Positions 33,104-41,501 are shown, counted from the stretch's first letter. The stretch: DNA of 64,000 nucleotides from Nonomuraea sp. SBT364 (GCF_001083785.1 NZ_LAVL01000019.1:1-64000), one strand, 5' to 3'. Notes: generated by a model from the letters alone, not told the origin. Made by a program: numbers and translations.

Positions 33104-34711
33104 TCAGCGGGTCAGGGACCGGTCGCGCTCCTCGTCCAGGGCGACCTTCTCCCCGCCGTACGCGGCGGACATCCGGACCCGCAGCCTGCCGAGCGGACCG
33201 CGCATGCGGGCGGGCGGGACGGCGGAGCCGTTGGGCGCGCTGAGCACCGGCACGGCCTCCTTGCCACGCAGGTGCGCCTCGATGTCCTCGTCCAGCGGCA
33301 CGTGCGCTTCGGTGAACGCGCCGCCGGGCAGACGCTTGATCACGCCGGTGGGCACACCGTGCCCGACGAGTTCGGCGTCGGAGCGCTGCAGGCCGAGGCA
33401 GATCCGGTAGGTGATGACGTAGGCCAGCACCGGCCCGGCGATCACCAGGACGCGCCCGGCGTAAGTGGTGGTGTTCAGGCTGATGTGGAAGGTGGCGGCC
33501 AGCTCGTCGTTGGCCCCCAGCAGCCACAGCACGCCGTAGAAGACGACGGTGGTCATGCCGATCGAGGTGCGGTGCGGGTTGTTGCGCGGACGCTCCAGGA
33601 CGTGGTGCTCACGCTTGTCGCCGGTGATCCACCGTTCGACGAACGGGTAGAGCACCATTCCGGTGAGGACGACGCCCAGCGGCACCAGCGCCGGGATGAC
33701 CACGCTCAACGGCACCGTGCCCGATTCGGCGGTGCCGAAGAGGTTGACCTCCCAGGCGGGCATCAGGCGCAGCGCCCCCTCCAGGAAGCCCAGGTAGAAG
33801 TCGGGCTGGGAGCCGGCCGAGATGTCGGCCGGGCTGTAGGGGCCGTACAGCCACACGGGGTTGATCTGCGCGAAGGTGGCCAGCCCGGCCACCGCGGCCA
33901 GCGTGAACAGGAAGAACGCGCTGGTCTTGGCCATGAACGACGGGTAGAGCGGGGCGCCCATCACGTTCGTGCGCGTACGTCCCTTGCCTGGCATCTGGGT
34001 GTGCTTCTGCACCCACATCAGCACCAGGTGCACCGAGATCAGCGCCAGCAGCGCCCCCGGGATCAGCAGGACGTGCAGCGAGTAGAACCGGGAGACGACG
34101 TCCTCGCCCGGATACTCCCCGCCGAACAGCAGGAAGGTCGCGAACGTGCCGACCAGCGGCAGCGACATGAGCACGCCCTCGGTCACCCGCAGGCCGGCCC
34201 CCGACAGCAGGTCGTCCGGCAGCGAGTAGCCCGTCAGCCCCGCCAGCAGGGCCAGCGCGAGCATCGTGACGCCGATGATCCAGGTGAGCTCGCGCGGCTT
34301 GCGGTAGGCGCCGGTGAAGAACACCCGCAGCGCGTGCACCATCATGCCGCCGATGAACAGCAGCGCCGACCAGTGGTGGATCTGCCTGATGAGCAGCCCG
34401 CCGCGCACGTCGAAGCTGATCTCCAGCGTCGAGGCGTACGCCTGCGACATCTGCACGCCCTTCAGCGGCGCGTAGACGCCGTCGTAGACCACGTGGCCCA
34501 TGCTCGGCTTGAACCAGAACGTCAGGAACGTGCCGGTGAGCAGCAGGATGACGAACGAGTAGAGCGCGATCTCGCCCAGCAGGAAGGACCAGTGATCGGG
34601 GAAGATCTTGCGTAGGTTGCGGTTCAGGAAACGGGCCGCTCCGAGGCGGTCGTCCAGGAACGATGATGTCCGGGCAATGCTGCCGGGGACCGCCTTCGGT
34701 CCGGTTTGCAT
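33104..34711 (-). CDS. Orphan cytochrome b (QcrB-like) of the bc1 type
   Basis: A 535-aa membrane protein with about eight to nine helices. The heme-ligating histidine pairs are in RQIHHWSALLFIGGMMVHALRVFF and FYSLHVLLIPGALLALISVHLV, and PYSPADISAGSQPDFYLGFLEGALRLMPAW is the Qo-site-adjacent region of actinobacterial QcrB. The length and long C-terminus fit QcrB, but no qcrA, qcrC or cytochrome oxidase gene is nearby. Start ATG 34711 has GAGGGAG upstream. An exact ECF41 promoter on the same strand (34774-34748) drives it. It may replace the housekeeping subunit under stress or work with other partners. Confidence 0.92.
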   Translation of the reverse strand: MQTGPKAVPGSIARTSSFLDDRLGAARFLNRNLRKIFPDHWSFLLGEIALYSFVILLLTGTFLTFWFKPSMGHVVYDGVYAPLKGVQMSQAYASTLEISFDVRGGLLIRQIHHWSALLFIGGMMVHALRVFFTGAYRKPRELTWIIGVTMLALALLAGLTGYSLPDDLLSGAGLRVTEGVLMSLPLVGTFATFLLFGGEYPGEDVVSRFYSLHVLLIPGALLALISVHLVLMWVQKHTQMPGKGRTRTNVMGAPLYPSFMAKTSAFFLFTLAAVAGLATFAQINPVWLYGPYSPADISAGSQPDFYLGFLEGALRLMPAWEVNLFGTAESGTVPLSVVIPALVPLGVVLTGMVLYPFVERWITGDKREHHVLERPRNNPHRTSIGMTTVVFYGVLWLLGANDELAATFHISLNTTTYAGRVLVIAGPVLAYVITYRICLGLQRSDAELVGHGVPTGVIKRLPGGAFTEAHVPLDEDIEAHLRGKEAVPVLSAPNGSAVPPARMRGPLGRLRVRMSAAYGGEKVALDEERDRSLTR

Positions 34712-34747
34712 GGGTGCGACTCCCTCTCTGTCCGCGTTCCCCACTAA

Positions 34748-34774
34748 GACGCCTGAAAGCGGTGGATTGTGACA
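34748..34774 (-). promoter_or_regulatory. ECF41-type promoter of the orphan cytochrome b (CGTC class)
   Basis: On the minus strand TGTCACA (34774-34768), 16 bases, CGTC (34751-34748), about 37 bases before the cytochrome b ATG. It is an exact match to the first sigma gene's own promoter. Confidence 0.92.
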
Positions 34775-34802
34775 TTGCCGACGTCTCGGGCAGCGGACGG
34801 CA

Positions 34803-34829
34803 TGTCACAACTGGTGAGGGTCAAGCGTC
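34803..34829 (+). promoter_or_regulatory. ECF41-type promoter of the 34873 operon (CGTC class)
   Basis: TGTCACA (34803-34809), 16 bases, CGTC (34826-34829), 43 bases before the ATG at 34873. It lies back-to-back with the cytochrome b promoter, 28 bases apart. Confidence 0.92.
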
Positions 34830-34872
34830 TTATGTGTGACTGACGCACGTCCGAACCACGGCGAGGTGAACC

Positions 34873-35316
34873 ATGGCGACGCCCTCACACATCGGCCCCG
34901 GCTCCTGGCGAATCGTCCTGGAGGCGACCGAGGCGACGCTGACCACGAGCACGCGCAAGGGCCCCAGGCTCCTGTTCGCGCTGCCGCGCCTCGACGGCGC
35001 CTTCTACCTGCGACCCCACGCGGGTCTCGCGGGATTCGCGCTGCAGCTCCCCCTGCCGTCGCGCCGCGCCGAGCCGCCGGTGCTGCACTGGGAGTCGGCG
35101 GAGCTCGATCGCGACGGGCACGCCTGGCTGCGGTTCGGACGTCAGGAGGTGCGCTCGCCCGTCTCGGTCCTGTGCGCCGAGATCCCCGGTGAGCGCCCCT
35201 ACGTGAAGATCGTCCTGGAGACGGTCTTCTCACCGTCGAGCCTGCGGCTGCCCGCCTGGTTCCTGCCACGGCCGGTGACGTTGCGGCTGTTCACCGAGAT
35301 CCGCCCGGAGTGGTGA
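34873..35316 (+). CDS. Protein of unknown function in an ECF41-controlled operon
   Basis: I do not recognise this 147-aa protein. It has no signal peptide or membrane segment. The sequence alternates beta-like strands (SWRIVLEATEATLTT, RLLFALPRLDGAFYLRP, YVKIVLETVF, PVTLRLFTEIRPEW), suggesting a beta-barrel or sandwich such as lipid-binding folds; a distant YceI-like relation is conceivable but not supported by a motif. ATG 34873 has GAGGTG seven bases upstream. It leads a tight run with the SDR (43-base gap) and P450 (40-base gap), all behind the exact ECF41 promoter. Confidence 0.75.
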   Translation: MATPSHIGPGSWRIVLEATEATLTTSTRKGPRLLFALPRLDGAFYLRPHAGLAGFALQLPLPSRRAEPPVLHWESAELDRDGHAWLRFGRQEVRSPVSVLCAEIPGERPYVKIVLETVFSPSSLRLPAWFLPRPVTLRLFTEIRPEW

Positions 35317-35359
35317 GACCACTCCCGGCCTGTCATCCAGAAAGAAACGGAAACACATC

Positions 35360-36208
35360 ATGAGCAAGGTTTGGTTCGTCACCGGTTCGTCCCGCGGCCT
35401 GGGCCGCAACTTCGTCGAGGCGGCCCTGTCCCGCGGCGACCGGGTGGCCGCGACCGCCAGGAACACCGCCGGCTTCGACGACCTGGTCGCCGCCTACGGC
35501 GACGCGGTGCTCCCGCTGGAGATGGACGTCACCGACAAGGCCGCCGTCTTCGAGAGCGTCAAGCGGGCCGCCGAGCACTTCGGCCGCCTGGACGTCGTCG
35601 TGAACAACGCCGGCTACGCCCAGGTCGGCGCGATCGAGGAGTTGACCGAGCAGCAGCTGCGCGACCAGATGGAGACGAACGTGTTCGGCGCCGTCTGGGT
35701 GGTCCAGGCCGCGCTGCCCTACCTGCGTGAGCAGGGAGCCGGGCACATCATCCAGCTGTCCTCGGCCGCGGGCCTCATCGCGATGCCCCTCGGCGGCGCC
35801 TACCACGCCTCCAAGTGGGCTCTGGAGGGCCTGAACGAGGCCCTCGCCGGCGAGGTCGCCGAGTTCGGCGTCAAGGTGACCATCATCGAGCCCGGCGGCT
35901 TCGCCACCCGCTCCGGCAAGAACCCCGACCCGCTCAACAACGGCTTCATGGCCGAGCCCGACCCGGCCTACGACGGCCTGCGCCGGCGGCTCGGCGCGAT
36001 GGCCGGCAAGCAGCCCGCCGGCGACCCGGCCGCGGCTGCCCAGGCGCTGCTCAAGCTGGTGGACTCCGACAACCCGCCGCTGCGGGTGCTCTTCGGCCAG
36101 GGCTTCTACCCGATGATCCAGAAGGCCTACGCCGACCGGCTCAAGACCTGGACCGACTGGCAGGACATCTCCAAGGAGGCGCACGGCAACCTCGGGCAGA
36201 CCGCCTGA
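35360..36208 (+). CDS. Short-chain dehydrogenase/reductase
   Basis: A 282-aa classical SDR: TGSSRGLG cofactor motif near residue 8, NNAG, active-site Ser in IIQLSSAAG and YHASK with the catalytic Tyr and Lys. The long C-terminal region (DPAYDGLRRRLGAMAGKQPAGDP) matches the common actinobacterial SDR-oxidoreductase subfamily. Neighbours are the unknown 34873 gene and a P450, all probably in one ECF41-driven transcript. The substrate is not predictable. Confidence 0.92.
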   Translation: MSKVWFVTGSSRGLGRNFVEAALSRGDRVAATARNTAGFDDLVAAYGDAVLPLEMDVTDKAAVFESVKRAAEHFGRLDVVVNNAGYAQVGAIEELTEQQLRDQMETNVFGAVWVVQAALPYLREQGAGHIIQLSSAAGLIAMPLGGAYHASKWALEGLNEALAGEVAEFGVKVTIIEPGGFATRSGKNPDPLNNGFMAEPDPAYDGLRRRLGAMAGKQPAGDPAAAAQALLKLVDSDNPPLRVLFGQGFYPMIQKAYADRLKTWTDWQDISKEAHGNLGQTA

Positions 36209-36248
36209 GCCACGTCCCGAACAGCTTTCGATCACCGAAAGGTCATCC

Positions 36249-37475
36249 ATGACGAACAGCGTCGCCGACGAACTCGCCGATCTGGAGCTGCCGGTCGAGC
36301 GGGGCTGCCCGTTCGCCCCGCCCGACGCCTACGAGCGGTTGCGCGAGCAGGCGCCGATCAGCAAGGTCCGCCTGGTGAACGGCACCGAGGCATGGTGGGT
36401 GTCCGGGCACGAGGAGGCCCGCGCGATCCTCGCCGACCGCCGCTTCTCCTCCGACCGGCGCAAGGACGGCTTCCCGCTCTACAACCTCGACGCCGCGACC
36501 CTGCGGCAGCTCCGCGACCAGCCGCCGCTGATGCTCGGCATGGACGGCATGGAGCACGCGGCGGCCCGCCGCCCGGTGATCAGCGAGTTCACCGTGAAGC
36601 GGCTGGCCGCGCTGCGGCCGCAGGTGCAGGGCATCGTCGACCGGTTCGTGGACGACCTGCTCGCGACCGACGAGCGCCCGGTCGACCTCGTGCGGGCGTT
36701 GTCCCTGCCGGTCCCGTCGCTGGTGATCTGCGAGATGCTCGGCGTGCCCTACACCGACCACGACTTCTTCCAGAGTCGCACAGCCGTGGCGGTGCGGCGG
36801 GGCTCGTCGCCGGAGGAGCGCATGCGCGCCTTCGCCGAGCTGCGCGCCTACCTTGACGACCTGGTCACCCGCAAGGCGTCCGAGCCGGGTGACGACCTGT
36901 TCAGCCGGCAGATCGCCCGGCAGCGCGAGGAGGGCGGCGTCGACCACCAGGCCCTGGTGAGCCTGGCCTTCCTGCTGCTGACCGCCGGGCACGAGACCAC
37001 CGCGAACATGATCTCGCTCGGCGTGCTCGCCCTGCTCAGCCACCCGGAGCAACTGGCTCTCATCAAGGCCGACCCGGGCAAGACGCCGATGGCCGTGGAG
37101 GAACTGCTGCGCTTCTTCGCCATCGCCGACGGGGTCACCGCCCGGGCGGCCACCGAGGACGTGGAGATCGGCGGGGCGAGCATCAAGGCCGGCGAGGGCG
37201 TCATCGTCTCCGGGCTGTCGGCCAGCTGGGACCCCTCCGTGTTCAAGAACCCGGGCGAACTGGACATCGAACGCGAGGCTCGCCATCACCTCGCCTTCGG
37301 GTTCGGCCCGCACCAGTGTCTCGGCCAGAACCTGGCCCGGATGGAGCTGCAGATCGTCTTCGACACGCTGTTCCGCCGCATCCCCACCCTGCGGCTCGCC
37401 GCCCCGGTCGACGACCTGCCGTTCAAGACGGACGCCATCATCTACGGCGCCGCCGAACTCCCGGTCACCTGGTGA
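36249..37475 (+). CDS. Cytochrome P450
   Basis: A 408-aa soluble bacterial P450. The I-helix oxygen-activation motif AGHETTAN is at about 246-253; the heme-binding loop FGFGPHQCLGQ has axial Cys357, and a RPVISEFTVKRL C-helix is present. The start at ATG 36249 follows AAAGGT. It overlaps nothing but is 40 bases after the SDR, making a likely unknown-protein/SDR/P450 oxidation operon. No ferredoxin gene is adjacent. Substrate unknown; it could modify a lipid or secondary metabolite during stress. Confidence 0.94.
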   Translation: MTNSVADELADLELPVERGCPFAPPDAYERLREQAPISKVRLVNGTEAWWVSGHEEARAILADRRFSSDRRKDGFPLYNLDAATLRQLRDQPPLMLGMDGMEHAAARRPVISEFTVKRLAALRPQVQGIVDRFVDDLLATDERPVDLVRALSLPVPSLVICEMLGVPYTDHDFFQSRTAVAVRRGSSPEERMRAFAELRAYLDDLVTRKASEPGDDLFSRQIARQREEGGVDHQALVSLAFLLLTAGHETTANMISLGVLALLSHPEQLALIKADPGKTPMAVEELLRFFAIADGVTARAATEDVEIGGASIKAGEGVIVSGLSASWDPSVFKNPGELDIEREARHHLAFGFGPHQCLGQNLARMELQIVFDTLFRRIPTLRLAAPVDDLPFKTDAIIYGAAELPVTW

Positions 37476-37585
37476 GGGAGTGATCGGGAGCCCTCGGACA
37501 GGGCGAAGCCCGCGTCCCGGGGATGTCAAAGTGGCCGCGGCGGCTCCGACCTTCCCGTGACGGCAGCGGAGCGAAGGAGAGCCGG

Positions 37586-38072
37586 ATGAGCAGAGTCGTG
37601 CTGGACGTGTCGGTGTCCCTGGACGGGTTCACGACCGGCCCGGACGTCGGTGAGGCGGAGCCGATGGGCATCGGCGGCGAACGACTGCACGAGTGGATGG
37701 GAGCGGGCGGGGCCGACGCCGGCGTCCGCGAAGCCGTGGACGCGTCGGTGGGAGCCGTCGTCATCGGACGGCGCACCTTCGACCTCGGCCTGCGCCCGTG
37801 GGACGGCACGCCCTGGCCCGGTGTGCCGAGTTTCGTGGTCACGCACCGGACCAGGGAGAACCTTCTCGCCGGCAACGGCGGGACGTTCGTCTTCGACGGG
37901 CTGGCGGCCGCTCCTCAGGGCGGGCCTGCTCGACGAGGTGCGCATCCACCTCGTCCCCGTGCTCCTGGGCGCGGGCACGCCGCTGTTCGCCGGCGAGCGG
38001 GCCGAGCTGGTCCCGGAGGGCGAGCCCGTCCAGGGGACGGTGACGCACCTGCGTTACCTCGTCGGCCGATGA
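37586..38072 (+). pseudogene. Dihydrofolate-reductase-family (RibD C-terminal-like) gene, internally deleted
   Basis: ATG 37586 with AAGGAG upstream begins SRVVLDVSVSLDGFTTGPD, typical of the DHFR/RibD_C family, and runs well to FVFDGLAAA. At about 37912-37922 the frame is lost and the C-terminal block AGLLDEVRIHLVPVLLGAGTPLFAG continues in the next frame to the stop at 38072. The usual stretch of about 25-30 residues between these blocks is missing, so a small out-of-frame deletion has occurred. It follows the P450 by 110 bases. A sequencing error alone would not explain the missing segment. Confidence 0.8.
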
Positions 38073-38076
38073 GGCG

Positions 38077-38817
38077 TCACCACGCGATGGGGCCGAGGCG
38101 GTCGACGAAGATGCCGGTGGGCCCGTCGGGGCCGATCGTCGCGAGCCCGACGATCGAGTCGGTGCCCTCGGTGACGGTCAGCCGGCCGGTGTGGTTGTTC
38201 ATGTCGGTGGCGGCGTAGGTGCGGTTCGCGACCTCTCCGGGCGTGGCGCAGTTGAACTTGATCTCGGGGAGCGCCTTGGCGTACCGGACGGTGATCATGT
38301 TCAGCGCCGTCTTGGACGTGCTGTAGGCGAGCTCGTGCAGCTTCGCGGAAGGCTGCTCAGGGTCCATCACCACCGCGAAGGAACCGACGGCGCTGGACAC
38401 CATCACCACCCGCGGATGCTCGGCCGCCCGCAGCAGGGGCAGGAACGCGTGCGTGACCCTGATCGGCCCGTACACGTTGGTGTCGTAGACGGCGTGGATC
38501 TCGTCGGCCGTCGCGTCCGCCGGCGCGACCACGTTCCCGGGCGCGCCGGCGTTGTTGATCAGCACGTCCAGCCGGTCGGTGTGCTCCTTGACGAGCCGTA
38601 CGGCGCCGGCCACCGACTCGTCGGAGGTCACGTCCAGCGGGACCATGACCACGTTGGCGCCTCCGGCCGTCAGCTTGCCGGCGGCGGCCCGTCCCCGGCC
38701 TTCGTCACGCGAGCCGAGGAAGATCGTCCACCCCAGTTCGCCGAGCCGCCGGGCGGCCTCGAAGCCGAGTCCCTTGTTGCCACCGGTGATCAACACCGAC
38801 GTGGTACGGGCATCCAT
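38077..38817 (-). CDS. Short-chain dehydrogenase/reductase
   Basis: A 246-aa classical SDR with TGGNKGLG near the start, INNAGAPG, the catalytic Ser region VVMVSSAVGSF and YSTSKTALN with Tyr and Lys. It is the type of oxidoreductase commonly found beside ECF41 sigma genes. ATG 38817 has AAAGGAG upstream. On its strand TGTCACA-N16-CATC (38882-38856) is the promoter, back-to-back with the same kind of site for the second sigma gene. The downstream end is four bases from the DHFR pseudogene. Confidence 0.92.
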   Translation of the reverse strand: MDARTTSVLITGGNKGLGFEAARRLGELGWTIFLGSRDEGRGRAAAGKLTAGGANVVMVPLDVTSDESVAGAVRLVKEHTDRLDVLINNAGAPGNVVAPADATADEIHAVYDTNVYGPIRVTHAFLPLLRAAEHPRVVMVSSAVGSFAVVMDPEQPSAKLHELAYSTSKTALNMITVRYAKALPEIKFNCATPGEVANRTYAATDMNNHTGRLTVTEGTDSIVGLATIGPDGPTGIFVDRLGPIAW

Positions 38818-38855
38818 GGTGCACTCCTTTTACCGTTGTAGCTGGTCGAGCATGA

Positions 38856-38882
38856 GATGCCGGCGGCCCGGCCCCTGTGACA
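38856..38882 (-). promoter_or_regulatory. ECF41-type promoter of the SDR (CATC class)
   Basis: On the minus strand TGTCACA (38882-38876), 16 bases, CATC (38859-38856), 39 bases before the SDR ATG. It shares the CATC -10 variant with the adjacent sigma gene. Confidence 0.88.
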
Positions 38883-38916
38883 GGCCCGCCCGTATGACGT
38901 ACGCCACACGCTGCGG

Positions 38917-38943
38917 TGTCACAAAGTCGCAGGGCCGGGCATC
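38917..38943 (+). promoter_or_regulatory. ECF41-type promoter of the second sigma gene (CATC class)
   Basis: TGTCACA (38917-38923), 16 bases, CATC (38940-38943), 42 bases before the sigma ATG at 38986. This indicates autoregulation. Confidence 0.88.
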
Positions 38944-38985
38944 TTGTGGACGAGGCACTCGAATGCGAACAGACAGGAGTTATCC

Positions 38986-39885
38986 ATGGCAGGCGTCGCG
39001 GACCACCCGGATCTCGCCACCGAGGTGTTCGTCGCCCACCGCAACCTGCTGTTCACGGTCGCCTACGAGATGCTCGGCTCGGCCGCCGACGCCGAGGACG
39101 TCCTGCAGGAGACCTGGCTGCGCTGGTCGGGCGTGGACCTCGACGGCGTGCTCGACCACCGCGCGTACCTGGTCAAGATCACCACCCGGCAGGCGCTCAT
39201 GCGGCTGCGCGCGCTCGGCCGCCGCAAGGAGTCCTACGTCGGCCCCTGGTTGCCCGAGCCGCTGCTGACCGCGCCGGACGTGGCCGAGGACGTCGAGCTG
39301 GCCGAGAGCGTGTCGATGGCGATGCTGCTGGTGCTGGAGACGCTGACGCCGACCGAGCGGGCGGTGTTCGTGCTGCGCGAGGTGTTCGACCTGCACTACG
39401 ACGAGATCGCCGACGCCGTCGGGAAGAGCTCCGCCGCGGTCCGCCAGATCGCCCACCGGGCGCGTTCCCACGTCGCCGCGCGCCGGCCTCGCGGGGTCAC
39501 CTCCCCGGCCGAGACCCGGGGCGCGCTCGCGGCGTTCCAGCGGGCGGTCGAAACGGGCGATCTGCAGGGCCTGCTCGACATCCTCGCCCCCGACGTCGTC
39601 GCTCTGAGCGACGGCGGCGGGGTGAAGCAGGCCATGCCGCGGCCCGTCGAGGGGGCAGCCAGGCTGGGCCGCCGGCTCGTCAACGCCCTGACCAGATTCG
39701 GCGCCGCGATGTCGCTGGAGCCGGCGCAGATCAACGGCGGTCCCGCGCTGCTCGTGCGGCTCGACGGCGAGCTCGACGGCGTCCTGGCCGTCCAGGTCGA
39801 GGACGGCCTGATCACCAGCCTCTACTACGTGCGCAACCCCGAGAAGCTGTCGCGCGTGCAGCGGGAGACCGCCATGGGCCACTGA
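38986..39885 (+). CDS. ECF41-family RNA polymerase sigma factor (SigJ-like), copy 2
   Basis: A 299-aa sigma factor with region 2 LLFTVAYEMLGSAADAEDVLQETWLRW, linker PWLPEPLL, region 4 TPTERAVFVLREVFDLHYDEIADAVGKSSAAVRQIAHRARSHV, and a SnoaL-like extension with SDGGG and NPEKL. These are all ECF41 landmarks. It is a paralogue of the gene at 32113, 6 kb away. ATG 38986 has CAGGAG upstream. It is divergent from the SDR, with which it shares a symmetrical pair of ECF41-type promoters. Confidence 0.93.
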   Translation: MAGVADHPDLATEVFVAHRNLLFTVAYEMLGSAADAEDVLQETWLRWSGVDLDGVLDHRAYLVKITTRQALMRLRALGRRKESYVGPWLPEPLLTAPDVAEDVELAESVSMAMLLVLETLTPTERAVFVLREVFDLHYDEIADAVGKSSAAVRQIAHRARSHVAARRPRGVTSPAETRGALAAFQRAVETGDLQGLLDILAPDVVALSDGGGVKQAMPRPVEGAARLGRRLVNALTRFGAAMSLEPAQINGGPALLVRLDGELDGVLAVQVEDGLITSLYYVRNPEKLSRVQRETAMGH

Positions 39886-39917
39886 CGCGCACGTACGGCC
39901 ACCCTGCCCCGAAGCGC

Positions 39918-41501
39918 CTAGACGATCTCAAGGTTGGCCATCATGCCCATGTCCTCGTGTTCGGCGTTGTGGCAGTGGAACAGGTATCGGCCTCGGTAGC
40001 CGTCGAAACGGGTGATGATCTCCGCCGCTTCGCCCGGCCGCAGGGAGATGGTGTCCTTGAGGCCGGCGTCGTGGGGCAGCGGCGGGCGGCCGCTGCGCGA
40101 GAGCACTCGGAAGCCGACCAGGTGCAGGTGGATGGGATGGTGGACGTCGGCGATCAGCCGCCACACCTCGACGTCGCCGAACCTGGCGGTGACGTCGGTG
40201 CGGGCGGGGTCGAACGGCAGCCCGCCGATCAGCCAGCCGTGACCGCCGTGCATGCGCCCGGTGCGGAAGGAGAAGTCGCGCACCCGGACGGCGTCCGAGC
40301 GGCGCCAGTCAGGCAGATCGGACGACAGCACACGCGGGACGCGGCTGTCGTCGGTGACCTTGCGCCCCACTCGGAAGGCCATCACGTCGCGGGCGCGCCC
40401 GGAGCCGATCCGGTTCAGGAGCCTGACGCGGCCGCCGACCGGGACGCCGGAGAAGTCGACGATCACGTCGTATCGCTCGGCGGGCGCGATCGGCAGCAGC
40501 CGGTGGGTGACCGGCGCGGCGAGCAGCCCCTGGTCCGCGCCGACCTGGACGAGATCGAGCCGGCGGCCGTCGTCGGTGACCGCTTCGAGCTCGTAGTGCC
40601 GGGCGTTGGAGGCGTTGAGGACGCGCAGCCGGTAGCGGGCCGCGTCGACCTCGTGCACGGGCCACGGCGCACCGTTGACCAGGATCACGTCCCCGAGGAC
40701 CCCGGCGAGATAGGGCTCGCGCACGCCCGGCCGCTCCCTCAGGGCGGGGTCGAGCGCCGGGTAGTCGAGGCCGCCGTCGGCGGCGAACGCCCGATCGGCG
40801 ATCATCAGCGGCAGTTCGCGCGGCCCCGAGGGCAGGCCGAGCTCGTCCTCGGCGTCGTCGCGGACGATGTGCAGCCCGGCCAGGCCGCGCCAGATCGCCG
40901 GGGCGGTGAAGTCCATCCGGTGGTCGTGGTACCACAGCAGCGTCGGCCGCTGGTCCAGGGGGAAGGTGTAGTCGCGCGTCAGCCTGCTCACCAACGCCCG
41001 CGGATCGTGCATGCCGTGCCCTCCCGCGTGTGCGGCGGTCTCCGGCCAGCCTTCGGGCAGCACGAGGTCGGTCGGGTAGCCGTCGGAGGCCGCCGGGGTC
41101 CGGCCGCCGTGCAGGTGGACGACGGTCGGCAGGGGCAGTTCGTTGCGGTGCGTCACCGTGACCGGGCGGCCCCGGCGCGACTCGATCGTCGGCCCGGGGA
41201 AGGTGCCCTCGTACGTCCACAACGGCGTCCTGACGCCGGGCAGGATCTCCGCGCTCGCCTCACGCTGGGTGATCTCGTAACGGTCGGCGCCACCCGAGGT
41301 GCCGACCGGCTTCAGCACGGACGGGATCGGCAGCGGCACCCGGAACGGCGGCGGCAGCGGCAGGGCGCTGCGCAGCTCGGCACCCGTGACCGGCGGCCGC
41401 CGGGCCAGCGCGGCCGAGGCCGACAGCCCGGTGGCCGCCACCAGCCCGAGCGCCCCGCCGATGCCCAGCACCCGCCGCCTGCTCATGCCACGCTCACGCA
41501 T
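39918..41501 (-). CDS. Tat-exported multicopper oxidase
   Basis: A 527-aa three-cupredoxin-domain oxidase. Twin-arginine signal SRRRVLGIGGALGLVAATG. The copper sites are HLHGG, WYHDH, HPIHLHLVGF and HCHNAEHEDMGMM, covering types 1, 2 and 3 copper. It resembles CotA/phenoxazinone-synthase-type laccases. It overlaps the upstream membrane-protein gene by 8 bases and is thus co-translated. Predicted extracytoplasmic; it may oxidise phenols, bilirubin-like or aminophenol compounds. A LysR gene diverges from the operon. Confidence 0.93.
   Translation of the reverse strand: MRERGMSRRRVLGIGGALGLVAATGLSASAALARRPPVTGAELRSALPLPPPFRVPLPIPSVLKPVGTSGGADRYEITQREASAEILPGVRTPLWTYEGTFPGPTIESRRGRPVTVTHRNELPLPTVVHLHGGRTPAASDGYPTDLVLPEGWPETAAHAGGHGMHDPRALVSRLTRDYTFPLDQRPTLLWYHDHRMDFTAPAIWRGLAGLHIVRDDAEDELGLPSGPRELPLMIADRAFAADGGLDYPALDPALRERPGVREPYLAGVLGDVILVNGAPWPVHEVDAARYRLRVLNASNARHYELEAVTDDGRRLDLVQVGADQGLLAAPVTHRLLPIAPAERYDVIVDFSGVPVGGRVRLLNRIGSGRARDVMAFRVGRKVTDDSRVPRVLSSDLPDWRRSDAVRVRDFSFRTGRMHGGHGWLIGGLPFDPARTDVTARFGDVEVWRLIADVHHPIHLHLVGFRVLSRSGRPPLPHDAGLKDTISLRPGEAAEIITRFDGYRGRYLFHCHNAEHEDMGMMANLEIV

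Noticed and set aside
37524..37550. TGTCAAA-N16-CGAC resembling an ECF41 promoter before the DHFR pseudogene
   Set aside because: It has two mismatches to the otherwise exact consensus, one in each element; kept only as a weak possibility.
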